DNA of 64,000 bases from Paracoccaceae bacterium (GCA_009773375.1 WRPH01000006.1:124001-188000), one strand, 5' to 3'; positions 8,263 through 17,043 are shown, counted from the first letter of the stretch. A program made the numbers and translations. Notes: generated by a model from the sequence alone, not told the origin.

Positions 8263-9375
8263 TCAGTCATCCGCAAGGATCAGCGCCGCGCCGTCCTGCC
8301 AATTCGCATGGGCGCTGTCGCCCGGTTCAAAGCCGCCTTCGCTGGCTTCGGCCTGACGCGGCACCAGTACCAGAAACGCGCCCAGATCGGGGTGTTTCAC
8401 CAGATATTCGGTGTGTTCGCCCAAGAATATCCGGGTCTGCACCTGCACGGGCAGACTGACGCCTGTGCCGGGTTGGCGGGTCAGGCTGATCTGTTCCGGG
8501 CGCAGGCTGGCCGAGGCGGCTTGCCCCGCCGTCAGGGTTTGCGTGGTGTGGCCACCGATGCGGTGGCCCGCAGCGGTCAGACTGCTGCCACCGGCATCGA
8601 CGGTGCCCGCGAAGAAGTTCGATTTGCCTACGAAATCCGCGACATAGCGGTTCATTGGCCGGTCATACAGATCGCGTGGGCTGCCGACTTGCACGATCTT
8701 GCCGCCGCGCAGGATGCAGATGCGGTCGCTCATCGACAGGGCTTCTTCCTGATCATGGGTGACCAGAACGAAGGTGATGCCCAACTGCCGCTGCAAGGTC
8801 TGCAATTCGATCTGCATGTCGCGGCGCAGCTTTTTGTCCAGCGCCGCCATCGGTTCATCCAGAAGCAACAGCTTGGGCTGGTTGATGATCGCCCGCGCCA
8901 AAGCCACCCGCTGTTGCTGGCCGCCCGACATTTCCCAGATCCGGCGCGGGCCGTAGCCGGGCAGGCGCACGGTCTCCAGCGCCTTGTCGACGGCCTTGGC
9001 AATCTCTGCCGCAGCCAGCCGGGGCCGCTGTTGCACCAAGCCATAGGCGATATTTTCGGCCACGGTCAGATGCGGGAACAGCGCGTAATGCTGGAACACC
9101 ATGTTCACCGGGCGGCGATAGGCGGGCAGATCGTTCACCACCTGCCCATCGAGCAAAACCTGCCCCGAGCTGGGCGCTTCAAACCCGGCCAGCATCCGCA
9201 GTGCCGTGGTCTTGCCACAGCCGGACGGGCCAAGGAACGACAGAAACTCCCCCCGCCGGATCGACAGGTTCAGATCATCTGCCGCCAGCACCGCGCCGAA
9301 TTGTTTCGAGGCGTGGCGCAGTTCGGCAATCGGGGCGCCCGTCAGGGTGTCGGTCAAGGTTTGGTTGCTTTTCAT
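8263..9375 (-). CDS. ABC transporter ATP-binding protein, PotA-like
   Basis: This 370-residue ATPase powers the polyamine-type importer. The Walker A motif is GPSGCGKTT, the Q-loop lies in VFQHYALFPHLT, the signature is MSGGQQQRVALARA, Walker B is LLLLDEPMAALD, and the switch His is in VTHDQEEA. After residue 240 comes the C-terminal regulatory TOBE domain (SLRPEQISL). It is the first gene of the operon, divergent from a LuxR regulator. I chose the ATG at 9375 (MKSNQTL), giving the normal PotA length; the open frame runs about 600 bases further upstream but lacks family similarity there. A second ATG at 9387 is possible. Confidence 0.93.
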   Translation of the reverse strand: MKSNQTLTDTLTGAPIAELRHASKQFGAVLAADDLNLSIRRGEFLSFLGPSGCGKTTALRMLAGFEAPSSGQVLLDGQVVNDLPAYRRPVNMVFQHYALFPHLTVAENIAYGLVQQRPRLAAAEIAKAVDKALETVRLPGYGPRRIWEMSGGQQQRVALARAIINQPKLLLLDEPMAALDKKLRRDMQIELQTLQRQLGITFVLVTHDQEEALSMSDRICILRGGKIVQVGSPRDLYDRPMNRYVADFVGKSNFFAGTVDAGGSSLTAAGHRIGGHTTQTLTAGQAASASLRPEQISLTRQPGTGVSLPVQVQTRIFLGEHTEYLVKHPDLGAFLVLVPRQAEASEGGFEPGDSAHANWQDGAALILADD

Positions 9376-9427
9376 CCGCCAGCACATATGCTTGATTATG
9401 GAGTAAAGCGTAGGAAAGGTGCCGTTC

Positions 9428-9454
9428 ATTGTATATATCACAAATTGTATATAT
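9428..9454. promoter_or_regulatory. tandem ATTGTATATAT repeats, candidate operator
   Basis: The 11-base word ATTGTATATAT occurs at 9428-9438 and again at 9444-9454, a 16-base step, in the 99-base divergent region between the ATPase and LuxR genes. The first copy also forms TTGT-N7-ACAA dyad symmetry. The core TTGTATATA recurs at 14048-14056 between the two MaoC genes. This arrangement suggests a shared operator, possibly for the LuxR or IclR regulator encoded nearby. Binding is inferred from repetition and position only. Confidence 0.5.
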
Positions 9455-9474
9455 GCGCAAAACAGGTGCGGCTT

Positions 9475-10260
9475 ATGCGTGAAGCCGCGCTGATGCCGCT
9501 GATCGGTGCCGCGATCGCCGCGATTGGCACGCCGGACCTGCCGGGCGCGCTTGCCACGCTGCTGCGCGCGGTTGCGCCCTACACCTATACGGTGATTTTC
9601 GGCTATCGCGGCACCGCCCGCCCGCTGGACCTGTTTGATGATTTCCCCGCCGGGAAACGCAAGATTTTCGTCACCGATTATCAAGACGGGCCTTACCTTT
9701 TGGACCCGTTCTTTCTGGCCGCCAGCCGGCCAACGGCGGCGGGGCTGTATCGCATCCGCGATCTGGCACCGGACCGGTTTTATCAGGGTGAATATTTCCG
9801 CAATTACTATGTGCAAACCGGGCTGGCCGAGGAAATCGCCTTCTTTGTGCCGCTGCCCGATGGGGCGAACCTGGTGCTGTCGATGATGCGGGATGAAAAG
9901 CCGTTCTCCACCCGCGACATGCGCGCGCTGAACGATCTGCGCCCGGTGATCGAGGCCTGCATCCACCGCCATTGGACCGATCTTTCAGATCAGTTTGCCG
10001 CGCATCCGGCCAAAGGCTTGCCGCAGCAGAGCCAGATTGAACAGTCTTTTCATAGCTTTGGCCAAGGCGTTCTGACCGCGCGCGAACGCGAAATCGTCGA
10101 ATACACCCTGAAGGGCCATTCCGCCGAGGCGATGGGGCGCATCCTTGGCATCGCCCCCGGCACCGTGCGCATTCACCGCCGCAACATCTATGCCAAGCTG
10201 CGGATCAGTTCGCAGGGCGAGCTGTTTTCGCGGTTCATCCAGACGCTTGGCGGATCGTAA
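9475..10260 (+). CDS. LuxR-type transcriptional regulator
   Basis: The 261-residue regulator has a C-terminal helix-turn-helix of the LuxR/FixJ class at about residues 200-255 (LTAREREIVEYTLKGHSAEA and GTVRIHRRNIYAKLRI). The N-terminal 190 residues show no receiver Asp pocket and no acyl-homoserine-lactone signature that I can recognise, so this looks like an orphan LuxR with a small-molecule-binding or GAF-like domain. It is divergent from the polyamine-type transporter operon and most likely controls it. I chose the ATG at 9475 (MREAALMPLIG) because AGGTG lies before it; the frame is open much further upstream, antisense to the ATPase gene. Confidence 0.88.
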   Translation: MREAALMPLIGAAIAAIGTPDLPGALATLLRAVAPYTYTVIFGYRGTARPLDLFDDFPAGKRKIFVTDYQDGPYLLDPFFLAASRPTAAGLYRIRDLAPDRFYQGEYFRNYYVQTGLAEEIAFFVPLPDGANLVLSMMRDEKPFSTRDMRALNDLRPVIEACIHRHWTDLSDQFAAHPAKGLPQQSQIEQSFHSFGQGVLTAREREIVEYTLKGHSAEAMGRILGIAPGTVRIHRRNIYAKLRISSQGELFSRFIQTLGGS

Positions 10261-10352
10261 CGCGGCGGGCTGCACGCGGGCTCTCGACCAAGGCGGTTTT
10301 TTCGGGCACAGCAAGGCGCATAGCCCAACCGGGGCGGAAGCGGGGGATTGTG

Positions 10353-11669
10353 ATGTATCTCGAAGCCGTCAAAGACCTGCTGAAAAAGCAGCGGTTGGTG
10401 GAAGGTCTGGTGCGCAATGAACCGGCGCAAAGCCAGGGCCTGATCGAAAATCTGGTGGTGCGCCAGCATCTGACCGAGCTTGAAAACTTCATGGCAAAAC
10501 TGCCGCCGCATGAAATCGCCACCCTGCTGGAGGCGCTGCCGATCGAAGACGCCACCGCTCTGTGGAAGCGGGTGCCGGTGGCGAAGGAATCCGATATTCT
10601 GTGGGAGGTTTCCGAACCGCTGCGCGAGCATCTGTCGGGGGCCGCCGAGCCGCGCTTTGCCGAGAATCGGATCAATGTGTTCGAAGTCCAGAACGGCCGG
10701 GTCTGCCAGAAAACCATCAAGAGCCGCCGCGATCTGGATGGGGTGCAGCCGATCTGGATTGATCTGCTGAACGCCACCGCGCATGAACGCGCCTATGTCG
10801 GCGATCATTTCGGCATGAAGCTGCCCGATCCCGGCGACGAAACCGATCTGGAGGTTTCGTCCCGGTTTCACTTTGAAGAAAACGGCGAGCTGCATCTGCA
10901 TTCGAATTTCCTGCTCGACCGCGAAGGCAATTCCCGGTCGGTGCCGGTGGCTTTCGTGATGCAGAACGGCATTCTGTTTTCGCTGCGCAACGAAGACCTG
11001 CCGGTGTTCCGGCTGCAACGTCGCCGGGTCGGCGCGATGCCGGGGTTTGCGTCGGATTGCAAAGACCTGCTGCTGGCGCTGTATGGCGCCGATGTGGAGT
11101 ATTCGGCGGACTCGCTGGAGGATATCTACAAGACGCTCAGCCGCGTCGGCAAACATGTGCTGTCGGAAACCATGACCGATACCGAAGCGGCCTCGGTGCT
11201 GGCCGACATTGCCGAGGAAGAAGACCTGAACGGACGCATCCGGTCCAACATCATGGATACGCAGCGCGCGCTGGCGTTTCTGATGCAAAGCCGCTTGCTG
11301 AACGAAGGCCACCGCGATGCGGCCAAGCAGATCTTGCGCAATATCGAAAGCCTGAACAGCCATACCGCGTTTCTGTTCGACAAGATCAACTTCCTGATGG
11401 ATGCCACCATCGGTTTCATCAACATCAACCAGAACCGCCGGGTGTCGCAGCTGACGGTGTTCGGCGTGGTGTTCATGCCGATCAACATTCTGGCGGGCAT
11501 GGGCGGCATGTCGGAATTTTCGATGATGACCAGCGGGCTGCCCTGGCCGGTTGCCTATGGCAGTTTCGTGATCGGCGCGGGGCTGCTTGGCTGGCTGACC
11601 TATGTGGTGCTGCGCAGGCTGGAGGTGCGCAAGGTCAAGCGCGAGGCGGCGGCGCGGCAACTGGATTGA
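10353..11669 (+). CDS. CorA-family divalent cation channel with MgtE-N-like N-terminal domain
   Basis: The 438-residue protein ends with the two transmembrane helices of CorA channels (about residues 365-420) and a Lys/Arg-rich cytoplasmic tail, VRKVKREAAARQ. The pore loop normally containing GMN reads AGMGGMSEF, so the conserved Asn is replaced by Gly. The first 90 residues (LPPHEIATLLEALPIEDATALWKRV) resemble the helical N domain of MgtE magnesium channels rather than a standard CorA front end. The role is probably Mg2+ or another divalent-ion uptake or homeostasis. The start is ATG 10353, 6 bases after GGGGG; a GTG one codon upstream is possible. Confidence 0.82.
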   Translation: MYLEAVKDLLKKQRLVEGLVRNEPAQSQGLIENLVVRQHLTELENFMAKLPPHEIATLLEALPIEDATALWKRVPVAKESDILWEVSEPLREHLSGAAEPRFAENRINVFEVQNGRVCQKTIKSRRDLDGVQPIWIDLLNATAHERAYVGDHFGMKLPDPGDETDLEVSSRFHFEENGELHLHSNFLLDREGNSRSVPVAFVMQNGILFSLRNEDLPVFRLQRRRVGAMPGFASDCKDLLLALYGADVEYSADSLEDIYKTLSRVGKHVLSETMTDTEAASVLADIAEEEDLNGRIRSNIMDTQRALAFLMQSRLLNEGHRDAAKQILRNIESLNSHTAFLFDKINFLMDATIGFININQNRRVSQLTVFGVVFMPINILAGMGGMSEFSMMTSGLPWPVAYGSFVIGAGLLGWLTYVVLRRLEVRKVKREAAARQLD

Positions 11670-11718
11670 AATCAGCGCGCGGCGGGCTTAGCCTGTTCTG
11701 AACCGCAAGGAAGCCCCG

Positions 11719-12519
11719 ATGCCTGAAGATACCTCGCCGAAATATACCGCCCCCGCGCTGGAAAAGGGGCTGGATATTCTGGAGCTGCTGTCGTGGTCGG
11801 AAACCGGGCTGTCGCAAAGCGAGCTGGCGCGGGAACTGGGGCGGTCGGTGTCAGAAATCTTCCGCATGTTGGTGGCGTTGCAGGGGCGCGGCTATATCTG
11901 GCAGGACCCGCAGACCGACCGTTACACCCTGACGACGCTGCTGTTTGAAATCGCGCATCGCACGCCGCTGATCCGCCGCCTGACCACGGCCGCCGCTCCG
12001 CTGATGCGGGATCTGGCGCATAGCATCAATCAATCGGTGCATCTGGCGGTTTTGACCGATGATTCCGTGCTGATCGCCGGGCAGGTGGACCCGCCGGCGC
12101 GGCATGTGATGTCGGTGCGGCTGGGCACGCGGGTGGATGTGTGGCGAGCGTCGTCCGGGCGGGTGATGATGGCGTTTCAGACCGAGGCGGCGCTGGCCGA
12201 CATGCTGCGCCGTGCGCCGTTGCCAGATGGCGCCACGGAAGCCGATCTGCGCGCCGATCTGGTCGCCATCCGCGAGCGGGGCCATGAAATCGTTGATAGT
12301 TTCGTGATCCGCGGCGTGGTGAACATCTCGGCCCCGATCATCGACCACACCGGCGAGGCGATTGCGGCGCTGACGGTGCCGCATATCGAGCGCTTCAACG
12401 ATCCGGTCAGCTTTTCCGACTGCTGTGTGCGCACCATCGCGGCGGCGGCGCAACTGACCCGCAGTCTGGGCGGTGGTGTGGTGGGCGGGGCCTTGCCGCA
12501 GGTGTTCGTGCGCAGCTAG
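11719..12519 (+). CDS. IclR-family transcriptional regulator
   Basis: The 266-residue protein has an N-terminal winged helix (about residues 10-70, ALEKGLDILELLSWSETGLS then LARELGRSVSEIFRMLVALQ) and a C-terminal effector domain with the IclR phrases SINQSVHLAVLTDDSVLIAGQV and NISAPIIDHTGEAIAALTVP. Such proteins control catabolic operons in response to an acid or aromatic intermediate. Candidate targets are the convergent Idh/MocA-MaoC pair and the MaoC/CoA-transferase and sugar-import genes downstream. Its stop codon overlaps the stop of the convergent gene on the tetramer CTAG at 12516-12519. Confidence 0.92.
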   Translation: MPEDTSPKYTAPALEKGLDILELLSWSETGLSQSELARELGRSVSEIFRMLVALQGRGYIWQDPQTDRYTLTTLLFEIAHRTPLIRRLTTAAAPLMRDLAHSINQSVHLAVLTDDSVLIAGQVDPPARHVMSVRLGTRVDVWRASSGRVMMAFQTEAALADMLRRAPLPDGATEADLRADLVAIRERGHEIVDSFVIRGVVNISAPIIDHTGEAIAALTVPHIERFNDPVSFSDCCVRTIAAAAQLTRSLGGGVVGGALPQVFVRS

Positions 12520-13577
12520 ATTTGTAACGGCACGGCGGGCAGCGCCATGGCGTCAAAGCAGGCCTCGACCAGCGCCATCGTCTGAAACGCATCCTCGACC
12601 CCGGAAAACAGCGCGGCGTCTTCACCGGCGTCAAAGCGTTGCAGGTTGCGCATCGGCCCCATGAAGCTGTCAATGAACCAACTGCCGGTCAGCCGAATCT
12701 GCTGCCACTCGCCGCCGTTCGGGCAGAACCACAGCTCATCCGCCTCGCCGTGCGGGTAGTCGAAACAGACGCCCAGCTTGATCATCAGCACGCCCTTGTC
12801 GCCCTCGATGCGGAACCATGCCGACTGAAACCGCCGCCCGCCCTGATGGTTGTGATTGAGGCTCATCACCCCGCGCCGCAGATCGCCATAATCGAGCAAG
12901 ACCGAGGTGCGAGTTTGCGCAAGCCCCGGCGCGCGCGGATCGGGCAAGGACCGGGCAAACACCCCCAAAGGCGTGCCGAACAGGGCGCGGATACTGTCAA
13001 GATAGTGGATGGAATGCACCAGCATTTCCACGCGCGGCATTGGCAACAGGAAGGGGAACAGCGACCACGGCGTGAAGATGTTCAGATGCACCTCGATGTC
13101 CAATGGCGTGCCGATCCGCCCTGCTGCAATCGCCTGCCGCGCTGCCATCATCATCGGTGAAAACCGCAGCTGGAAATTCACCGCCGCTTTCAGTTGCTTG
13201 TCACGGCAGATCTGCCGGATCGCCCGCGCCTGCGCCAGATCGGCGCCCATCGGTTTCTGGATCAACACCGCTGCGCCATCGGGCAGCGCCGGCAGGATCG
13301 AGGCAATCGCTTGCGGCGGCACAGCCAGATCATAGATCACGGCCTTGCCCTGTACGGCGACGGCTTCGGCAACCGAAGCATAGGTGAACGGAATGGCGAA
13401 ATCTTGCGCCAAAGCGGTGCGGCGGCCCGCATCCAGATCGGTGACACCCAGCACCTTTAGCCCGGCCTTCGCATAGGCAGGCAGATGCGCGTCGCGGACA
13501 ATGCCGCCCGCGCCGATGATCACGATCGGTTTCGGCGCGGTCGGCGCGGGCCAATCCTGTGGAAAATCAAAGCTCAT
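12516..13577 (-). CDS. Gfo/Idh/MocA-family oxidoreductase
   Basis: The 353-residue NAD(P)-dependent dehydrogenase opens with the Rossmann motif IVIIGAGGIVRDAHLPAY at about residues 18-35 and carries the family signature EKP-like LIQKPMGADLAQA, where the Lys acts in catalysis. The C-terminal alpha/beta domain follows. Members oxidise sugars, inositols or related polyols. The chosen start, ATG 13577 (MSFDFPQDW), overlaps the MaoC stop as ATGA; the frame extends another 26 codons upstream inside the MaoC gene and is unlikely to be used. The neighbouring sugar transporter and lactonase make a sugar 1-dehydrogenase role attractive but unproven. Confidence 0.9.
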   Translation of the reverse strand: MSFDFPQDWPAPTAPKPIVIIGAGGIVRDAHLPAYAKAGLKVLGVTDLDAGRRTALAQDFAIPFTYASVAEAVAVQGKAVIYDLAVPPQAIASILPALPDGAAVLIQKPMGADLAQARAIRQICRDKQLKAAVNFQLRFSPMMMAARQAIAAGRIGTPLDIEVHLNIFTPWSLFPFLLPMPRVEMLVHSIHYLDSIRALFGTPLGVFARSLPDPRAPGLAQTRTSVLLDYGDLRRGVMSLNHNHQGGRRFQSAWFRIEGDKGVLMIKLGVCFDYPHGEADELWFCPNGGEWQQIRLTGSWFIDSFMGPMRNLQRFDAGEDAALFSGVEDAFQTMALVEACFDAMALPAVPLQI

Positions 13578-14023
13578 GCCGCGCCCCGTTTCTGCACCAA
13601 CAGGATATGTTCGCAATACATCACCGTCTTGCCGTGCTGGTTTTTGGTCTCGCAAACCTCGACGACCTGCCCATGCTCCGGCCGTTTCGGATCATCGGCC
13701 TTGCGCCCGATGGTCAGGCTGGTGCGGATGGTATCGCCCGCGAAAACCGGAGTGGGAAAGCGCAGCCGTTCATAGCCGTAGGTCATCGCACGCGGATTGA
13801 TCTGGCTGGCGGTCAGACCGATGCCGATGGCGAAGGTCATCGTGCCATGTGCGATGCGCTGGCCAAACGGCTGCCCGCGACAGAATTCGGCATCCATATG
13901 GTGCGGAAAGAAATCACCGGAATGCCCGGCGTGAATGACGATATCGGCCTCGGTGATGGTGCGCCCGAAGCTCTGCCGCGTCGCGCCGATCTGATAATCT
14001 TCGAAGAATTGCTCGTGTTCCAT
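13574..14023 (-). CDS. MaoC-like hotdog dehydratase (catalytic motif intact)
   Basis: The 149-residue protein has the MaoC hotdog fold phrases FFEDYQIGATRQSFGRTITEAD and FGQRIAHGTMTFAIG. The hydratase-2 motif reads HSGDFFPHHMD, keeping the Asp and His that activate water for addition to an enoyl-CoA. It probably hydrates or dehydrates a short acyl-CoA. The start at ATG 14023 follows GGAGG. The gene overlaps the Idh/MocA gene and is divergent from a second MaoC-like gene 104 bases away, so the two may work as a pair. Confidence 0.88.
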   Translation of the reverse strand: MEHEQFFEDYQIGATRQSFGRTITEADIVIHAGHSGDFFPHHMDAEFCRGQPFGQRIAHGTMTFAIGIGLTASQINPRAMTYGYERLRFPTPVFAGDTIRTSLTIGRKADDPKRPEHGQVVEVCETKNQHGKTVMYCEHILLVQKRGAA

Positions 14024-14047
14024 GCGCCCTCCGCTGCTGGTGTAATT

Positions 14048-14056
14048 TTGTATATA
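14048..14056. promoter_or_regulatory. TTGTATATA site between divergent MaoC genes
   Basis: This 9-base word is identical to the core of the tandem repeats at 9428-9454. Here it lies in the 104-base region between two divergent MaoC-like genes, next to an A-rich tract and a TTGACA hexamer at 14066-14071. It may be a common operator that ties the polyamine-type transporter to the MaoC/CoA genes. A chance match in an AT-rich promoter is the alternative. Confidence 0.35.
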
Positions 14057-14127
14057 AAAAAGACTTTGACAAGTGAAATAAGTTACCGCAGGAATGGCGC
14101 ATCGACGCAGCAAGCCTGGGGGGAATC

Positions 14128-14697
14128 GTGGCGGAAATCGGGGTGCATAAGCGGGGAATGCCCGGCCTGCCTGCGGCACATGCCGAGATTCCGGTTTGGA
14201 ACGCCGAGAACTGGTATTTCGAAGATTTCGAGATCGGCGACAAAATCCGCTCGATCCGCCGCACGATTTCCGAAGGAGAATCGATGGCGTTCAATTCGAT
14301 GGTGATGGATCATCACCCCTATGTGTCGGATGAACGCTTTGCGGTGGAGCAAGGCGTGTTTGGCCGCCGCTTGGTGGCGGGAGCCTTCGTGTTCAGCCTC
14401 GGGCTGGGGCTGGCTGCGACCAACTGTTTGAATTCGTTCAGCTATGGCTATGACCGACTGCGGTTCATCAAGCCGGTGTTCATCGGCGATACCATCTACA
14501 CCATCCGCGAAAACCTGTCGAAGCAGGTGCATAACGCCACGATGGGCAAGCTGCGGGTCACCTATTCGGTGTTCAAGGCTGAAGGCGAGCAGGTGCTTTA
14601 CGCCGAACATCTGCTGACCGCGCTGTATCGCAACCCCGCCGATTTTGCAGACGAAGCACGCGCGGTGATGGCCGCGAAGGAGGCCGTTCATGGTTAA
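14128..14697 (+). CDS. MaoC-like hotdog protein with altered active site
   Basis: The 189-residue protein shares the MaoC layout ([39 protein letters not shown]) but differs at the active site. Where hydratases have Asp-x-x-Pro-His it reads MDHHPYVSD, with Tyr for the catalytic His, and the usual AHG reads VAG. It may therefore be a structural or substrate-binding partner rather than an independent hydratase. The start is a GTG at 14128 after GGGGGGA; a later ATG at 14158 is possible. It overlaps the next gene by 8 bases and opens a plus-strand operon with a binding-protein homologue and a CoA-transferase. Confidence 0.82.
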   Translation: MAEIGVHKRGMPGLPAAHAEIPVWNAENWYFEDFEIGDKIRSIRRTISEGESMAFNSMVMDHHPYVSDERFAVEQGVFGRRLVAGAFVFSLGLGLAATNCLNSFSYGYDRLRFIKPVFIGDTIYTIRENLSKQVHNATMGKLRVTYSVFKAEGEQVLYAEHLLTALYRNPADFADEARAVMAAKEAVHG

Positions 14698-15817
14698 GCT
14701 GCGCGGCATGACCTGGGATCACGCCCGCGGGTTTGACCCGATGGTGGCAACGGCGGCGGCCTATGGCGCAACCCATCCGGGGGTGGAAATCACTTGGGAA
14801 AAGCGGTCGTTGCAGGCCTTTGCGGATCGCCCGATTGCCGAGATGGCGCAGACCTATGATCTGATGGTGATCGACTATCCGCATGTCGGCGAGGTGGCCC
14901 GGCAAGGCAATTTGCTGCCGCTGGATGGGCTGCGCGATGCCGAAATGGCAGCGCTGGCGGCGGGGTCGGTGGGGCAGTCGCACCCGTCTTATGGCTTTGC
15001 CGGGCGGCAATGGGCGCTGGCGCTGGATGCAGCAACGCCGGTGGCCTGTCTGCGGCCCGACCTGCTGGACGCCGTGCCGCAGCTTTGGGCCGAGGTGGTC
15101 GATCTGGCGCGGGCGGGCCGGGTGGGTTTTGCGCTGATCCCGATCAACGCGCTGATGACATTTTTCGGCATGGCGCGGAATCTGGGCTATGAGGTGGCAG
15201 AAGGCCCGGCGCATCTGATCGCCCCGGCAGAGGGCGCGCATGTACTTGGCTTGCTGCGCGAAATCGTGGCGTTGATGGACCAGCGCTGTCTGAGCCTTGA
15301 TCCGATCGGGGTCTATGAATGGATGGGGCGACAGGCCGATGCGCCCGCTTATTCGCCGTTTGGCTATGGCTACACCAACTATGCCCGCAAGGGTTACTGC
15401 GCTTATCCGTTGCAGTTCCACGATGCGCCGGGGATCGCCGGGCCGACTCCGCGCGGCACTGTGTTGGGCGGCACCGGCATTGCGGTTTCCGCCTATGGCA
15501 AGCACCCCGAGGTGGCGGTGGATTATGCGTTCCGGATCGCCGGGGCGGAGTGCCAGAAGGGGCTTTACACCGCGTCGGGCGGCCAACCCGCACATGCGGC
15601 GGCGTGGGAGGATGACACCTGCAACACGCTGACCGGCAATTTCTTCCGCAACACCCGCGCGACACTGGAACAGGCCTGGGTGCGGCCGCGTTATGATGGC
15701 TACATGCAGTTGCAGGACCGGGCGGGCGATATTCTGCACGCCTGCCTGCGCGGTGAGACTTCTGAGGCGGCGACCTTGGTGGCGCTGGATGCCACCTACC
15801 GGGAGAGCCGCGCATGA
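14690..15817 (+). CDS. solute-binding-protein homologue lacking a signal peptide
   Basis: The 375-residue protein resembles family 1 extracellular solute-binding proteins: [34 protein letters not shown] and the hinge region ending with [20 protein letters not shown]. It starts directly with folded-domain sequence ([14 protein letters not shown]) and has no hydrophobic leader. The start is well fixed by AAGGAGG 7 bases upstream and by overlap with the MaoC gene. It should therefore stay in the cytoplasm. It lies between a MaoC-like protein and a CoA-transferase, overlapping both, which suggests a role bound to this acyl-CoA module rather than transport. The substrate is unknown. Confidence 0.8.
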   Translation: MVKLRGMTWDHARGFDPMVATAAAYGATHPGVEITWEKRSLQAFADRPIAEMAQTYDLMVIDYPHVGEVARQGNLLPLDGLRDAEMAALAAGSVGQSHPSYGFAGRQWALALDAATPVACLRPDLLDAVPQLWAEVVDLARAGRVGFALIPINALMTFFGMARNLGYEVAEGPAHLIAPAEGAHVLGLLREIVALMDQRCLSLDPIGVYEWMGRQADAPAYSPFGYGYTNYARKGYCAYPLQFHDAPGIAGPTPRGTVLGGTGIAVSAYGKHPEVAVDYAFRIAGAECQKGLYTASGGQPAHAAAWEDDTCNTLTGNFFRNTRATLEQAWVRPRYDGYMQLQDRAGDILHACLRGETSEAATLVALDATYRESRA

Positions 15818-16989
15818 CCCTGCCGCTGGACGGGGTTCTGGTGGTCGATTTCAGCCAGTTCCTTTCGGGCCCGCTCTGCGCGCTGAAACTGGCCGATCTG
15901 GGGGCGCGGGTGATCAAGATCGAGCGCCCCGGTCAGGGCGATCTGTGCCGCACGCTGTATCTGTCGGATACCGAAATCGGCGGCACCAACAGCCTGTTTC
16001 ACGCCATCAATCGCAACAAGGAAAGCTTCACCGCCGATTTGCGCAATCAAGATGACCGGGCGATGCTGCGGGCGCTGGTTTCGCGTGCCGATGTGGTGAT
16101 GCAGAACTTTCGCCCCGGCGTGATCGAACGGCAGGGCTTTGGCTATGAAGATGTGCGGGCGCTGAACCCCGGCGTGGTTTATGGGTCGATCTCGGGCTAT
16201 GGCGAGGATGGGCCTTGGGTTGATCTGCCGGGGCAGGATCTACTGGCGCAGGCGCGCTCGGGGCTGTTGTGGCTGACCGGATCGGCGGGCGATCCGCCGA
16301 TGCCGATGGGGCTGGCTGCGGCGGACATGATGGCGGGCAACGCGCTGGCGCAGGGGGTGTTGGCCGCGCTGGTGCGCAAGGCGCGCACAGGCCAAGGCGG
16401 TCTGGTGCAAACCAGCCTGTTGGAGGCGCTGCTGGATTTTCAGTTCGAGGTGCTGACCACGCATCTGAACGACGGCGGGCGGTTGCCGCAACGCTCGGCG
16501 GTGAACGGGGCGCATGCCTATCTGGGCGCGCCTTACGGGGTTTACCAAACCAGCGATGGTTGGCTGGCGCTGGCGATGACGCCATCGCTGGAGCGGCTGG
16601 CGGATTTGCTGAACCTGCCCGCACTGGCGGCCTGGTTTGCCGACCCGCAGCAAGCGATGCGCGACCGCGATGCGATCAAGACGATCATAGCCGCCGGGGT
16701 TATGACCCATACCACGGCGCATTGGCTGGCGGTGCTGCAACCTGCCGATATCTGGTGCGCCGAGGTGCTGGATTGGCCGAGGCTGATGGCCTCGGATGCG
16801 TTCCAGCGCTTGCGGATGATCCAGCATATCAGCGGCCATGGTGCCAGCCTTGACACGTTGCGTGGCCCGTTGCGCATCGACGGTGCGGCGCTGACCAGCC
16901 CGCGCGCCGCCCCGGCTTTGGGGGCGGATCGGGCGGCACTCATTCAGGAATTCGGTCTGCAAGACCGGAACGGCAAGGCGCAGGCGTAG
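15814..16989 (+). CDS. CaiB/BaiF-type class III CoA-transferase
   Basis: The 391-residue enzyme transfers CoA between carboxylic acids. Family marks are the opening VLVVDFSQFLSGPLCALKLADLGARVIKIE, the segment FHAINRNKESFTADLR, and LPGQDLLAQARSGLLWLTG, which contains the Asp that forms the acyl-anhydride with the substrate. Length is normal for the family. The gene overlaps its upstream neighbour as ATGA. Together with the MaoC proteins it makes a route in which an organic acid is activated to its CoA ester and then hydrated or dehydrated. The acid cannot be named from sequence. Confidence 0.93.
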   Translation: MTLPLDGVLVVDFSQFLSGPLCALKLADLGARVIKIERPGQGDLCRTLYLSDTEIGGTNSLFHAINRNKESFTADLRNQDDRAMLRALVSRADVVMQNFRPGVIERQGFGYEDVRALNPGVVYGSISGYGEDGPWVDLPGQDLLAQARSGLLWLTGSAGDPPMPMGLAAADMMAGNALAQGVLAALVRKARTGQGGLVQTSLLEALLDFQFEVLTTHLNDGGRLPQRSAVNGAHAYLGAPYGVYQTSDGWLALAMTPSLERLADLLNLPALAAWFADPQQAMRDRDAIKTIIAAGVMTHTTAHWLAVLQPADIWCAEVLDWPRLMASDAFQRLRMIQHISGHGASLDTLRGPLRIDGAALTSPRAAPALGADRAALIQEFGLQDRNGKAQA

Positions 16990-17043
16990 CGCTTTGAAAC
17001 GACAATGGGCGCGGCACAGCGCCTTTCATGGGAGGAGAGACCA

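Noticed and set aside
8191-9474. Upstream extension of the LuxR frame
   Set aside because: It is antisense to the ATPase gene and has no similarity to any regulator domain; the ATG at 9475 has its own ribosome-binding site.
9376-9972. Upstream extension of the ATPase frame by about 200 codons
   Set aside because: The extension is antisense to the LuxR gene, lacks ABC similarity and crosses the intergenic repeat region. The ATG at 9375 gives the normal PotA length.
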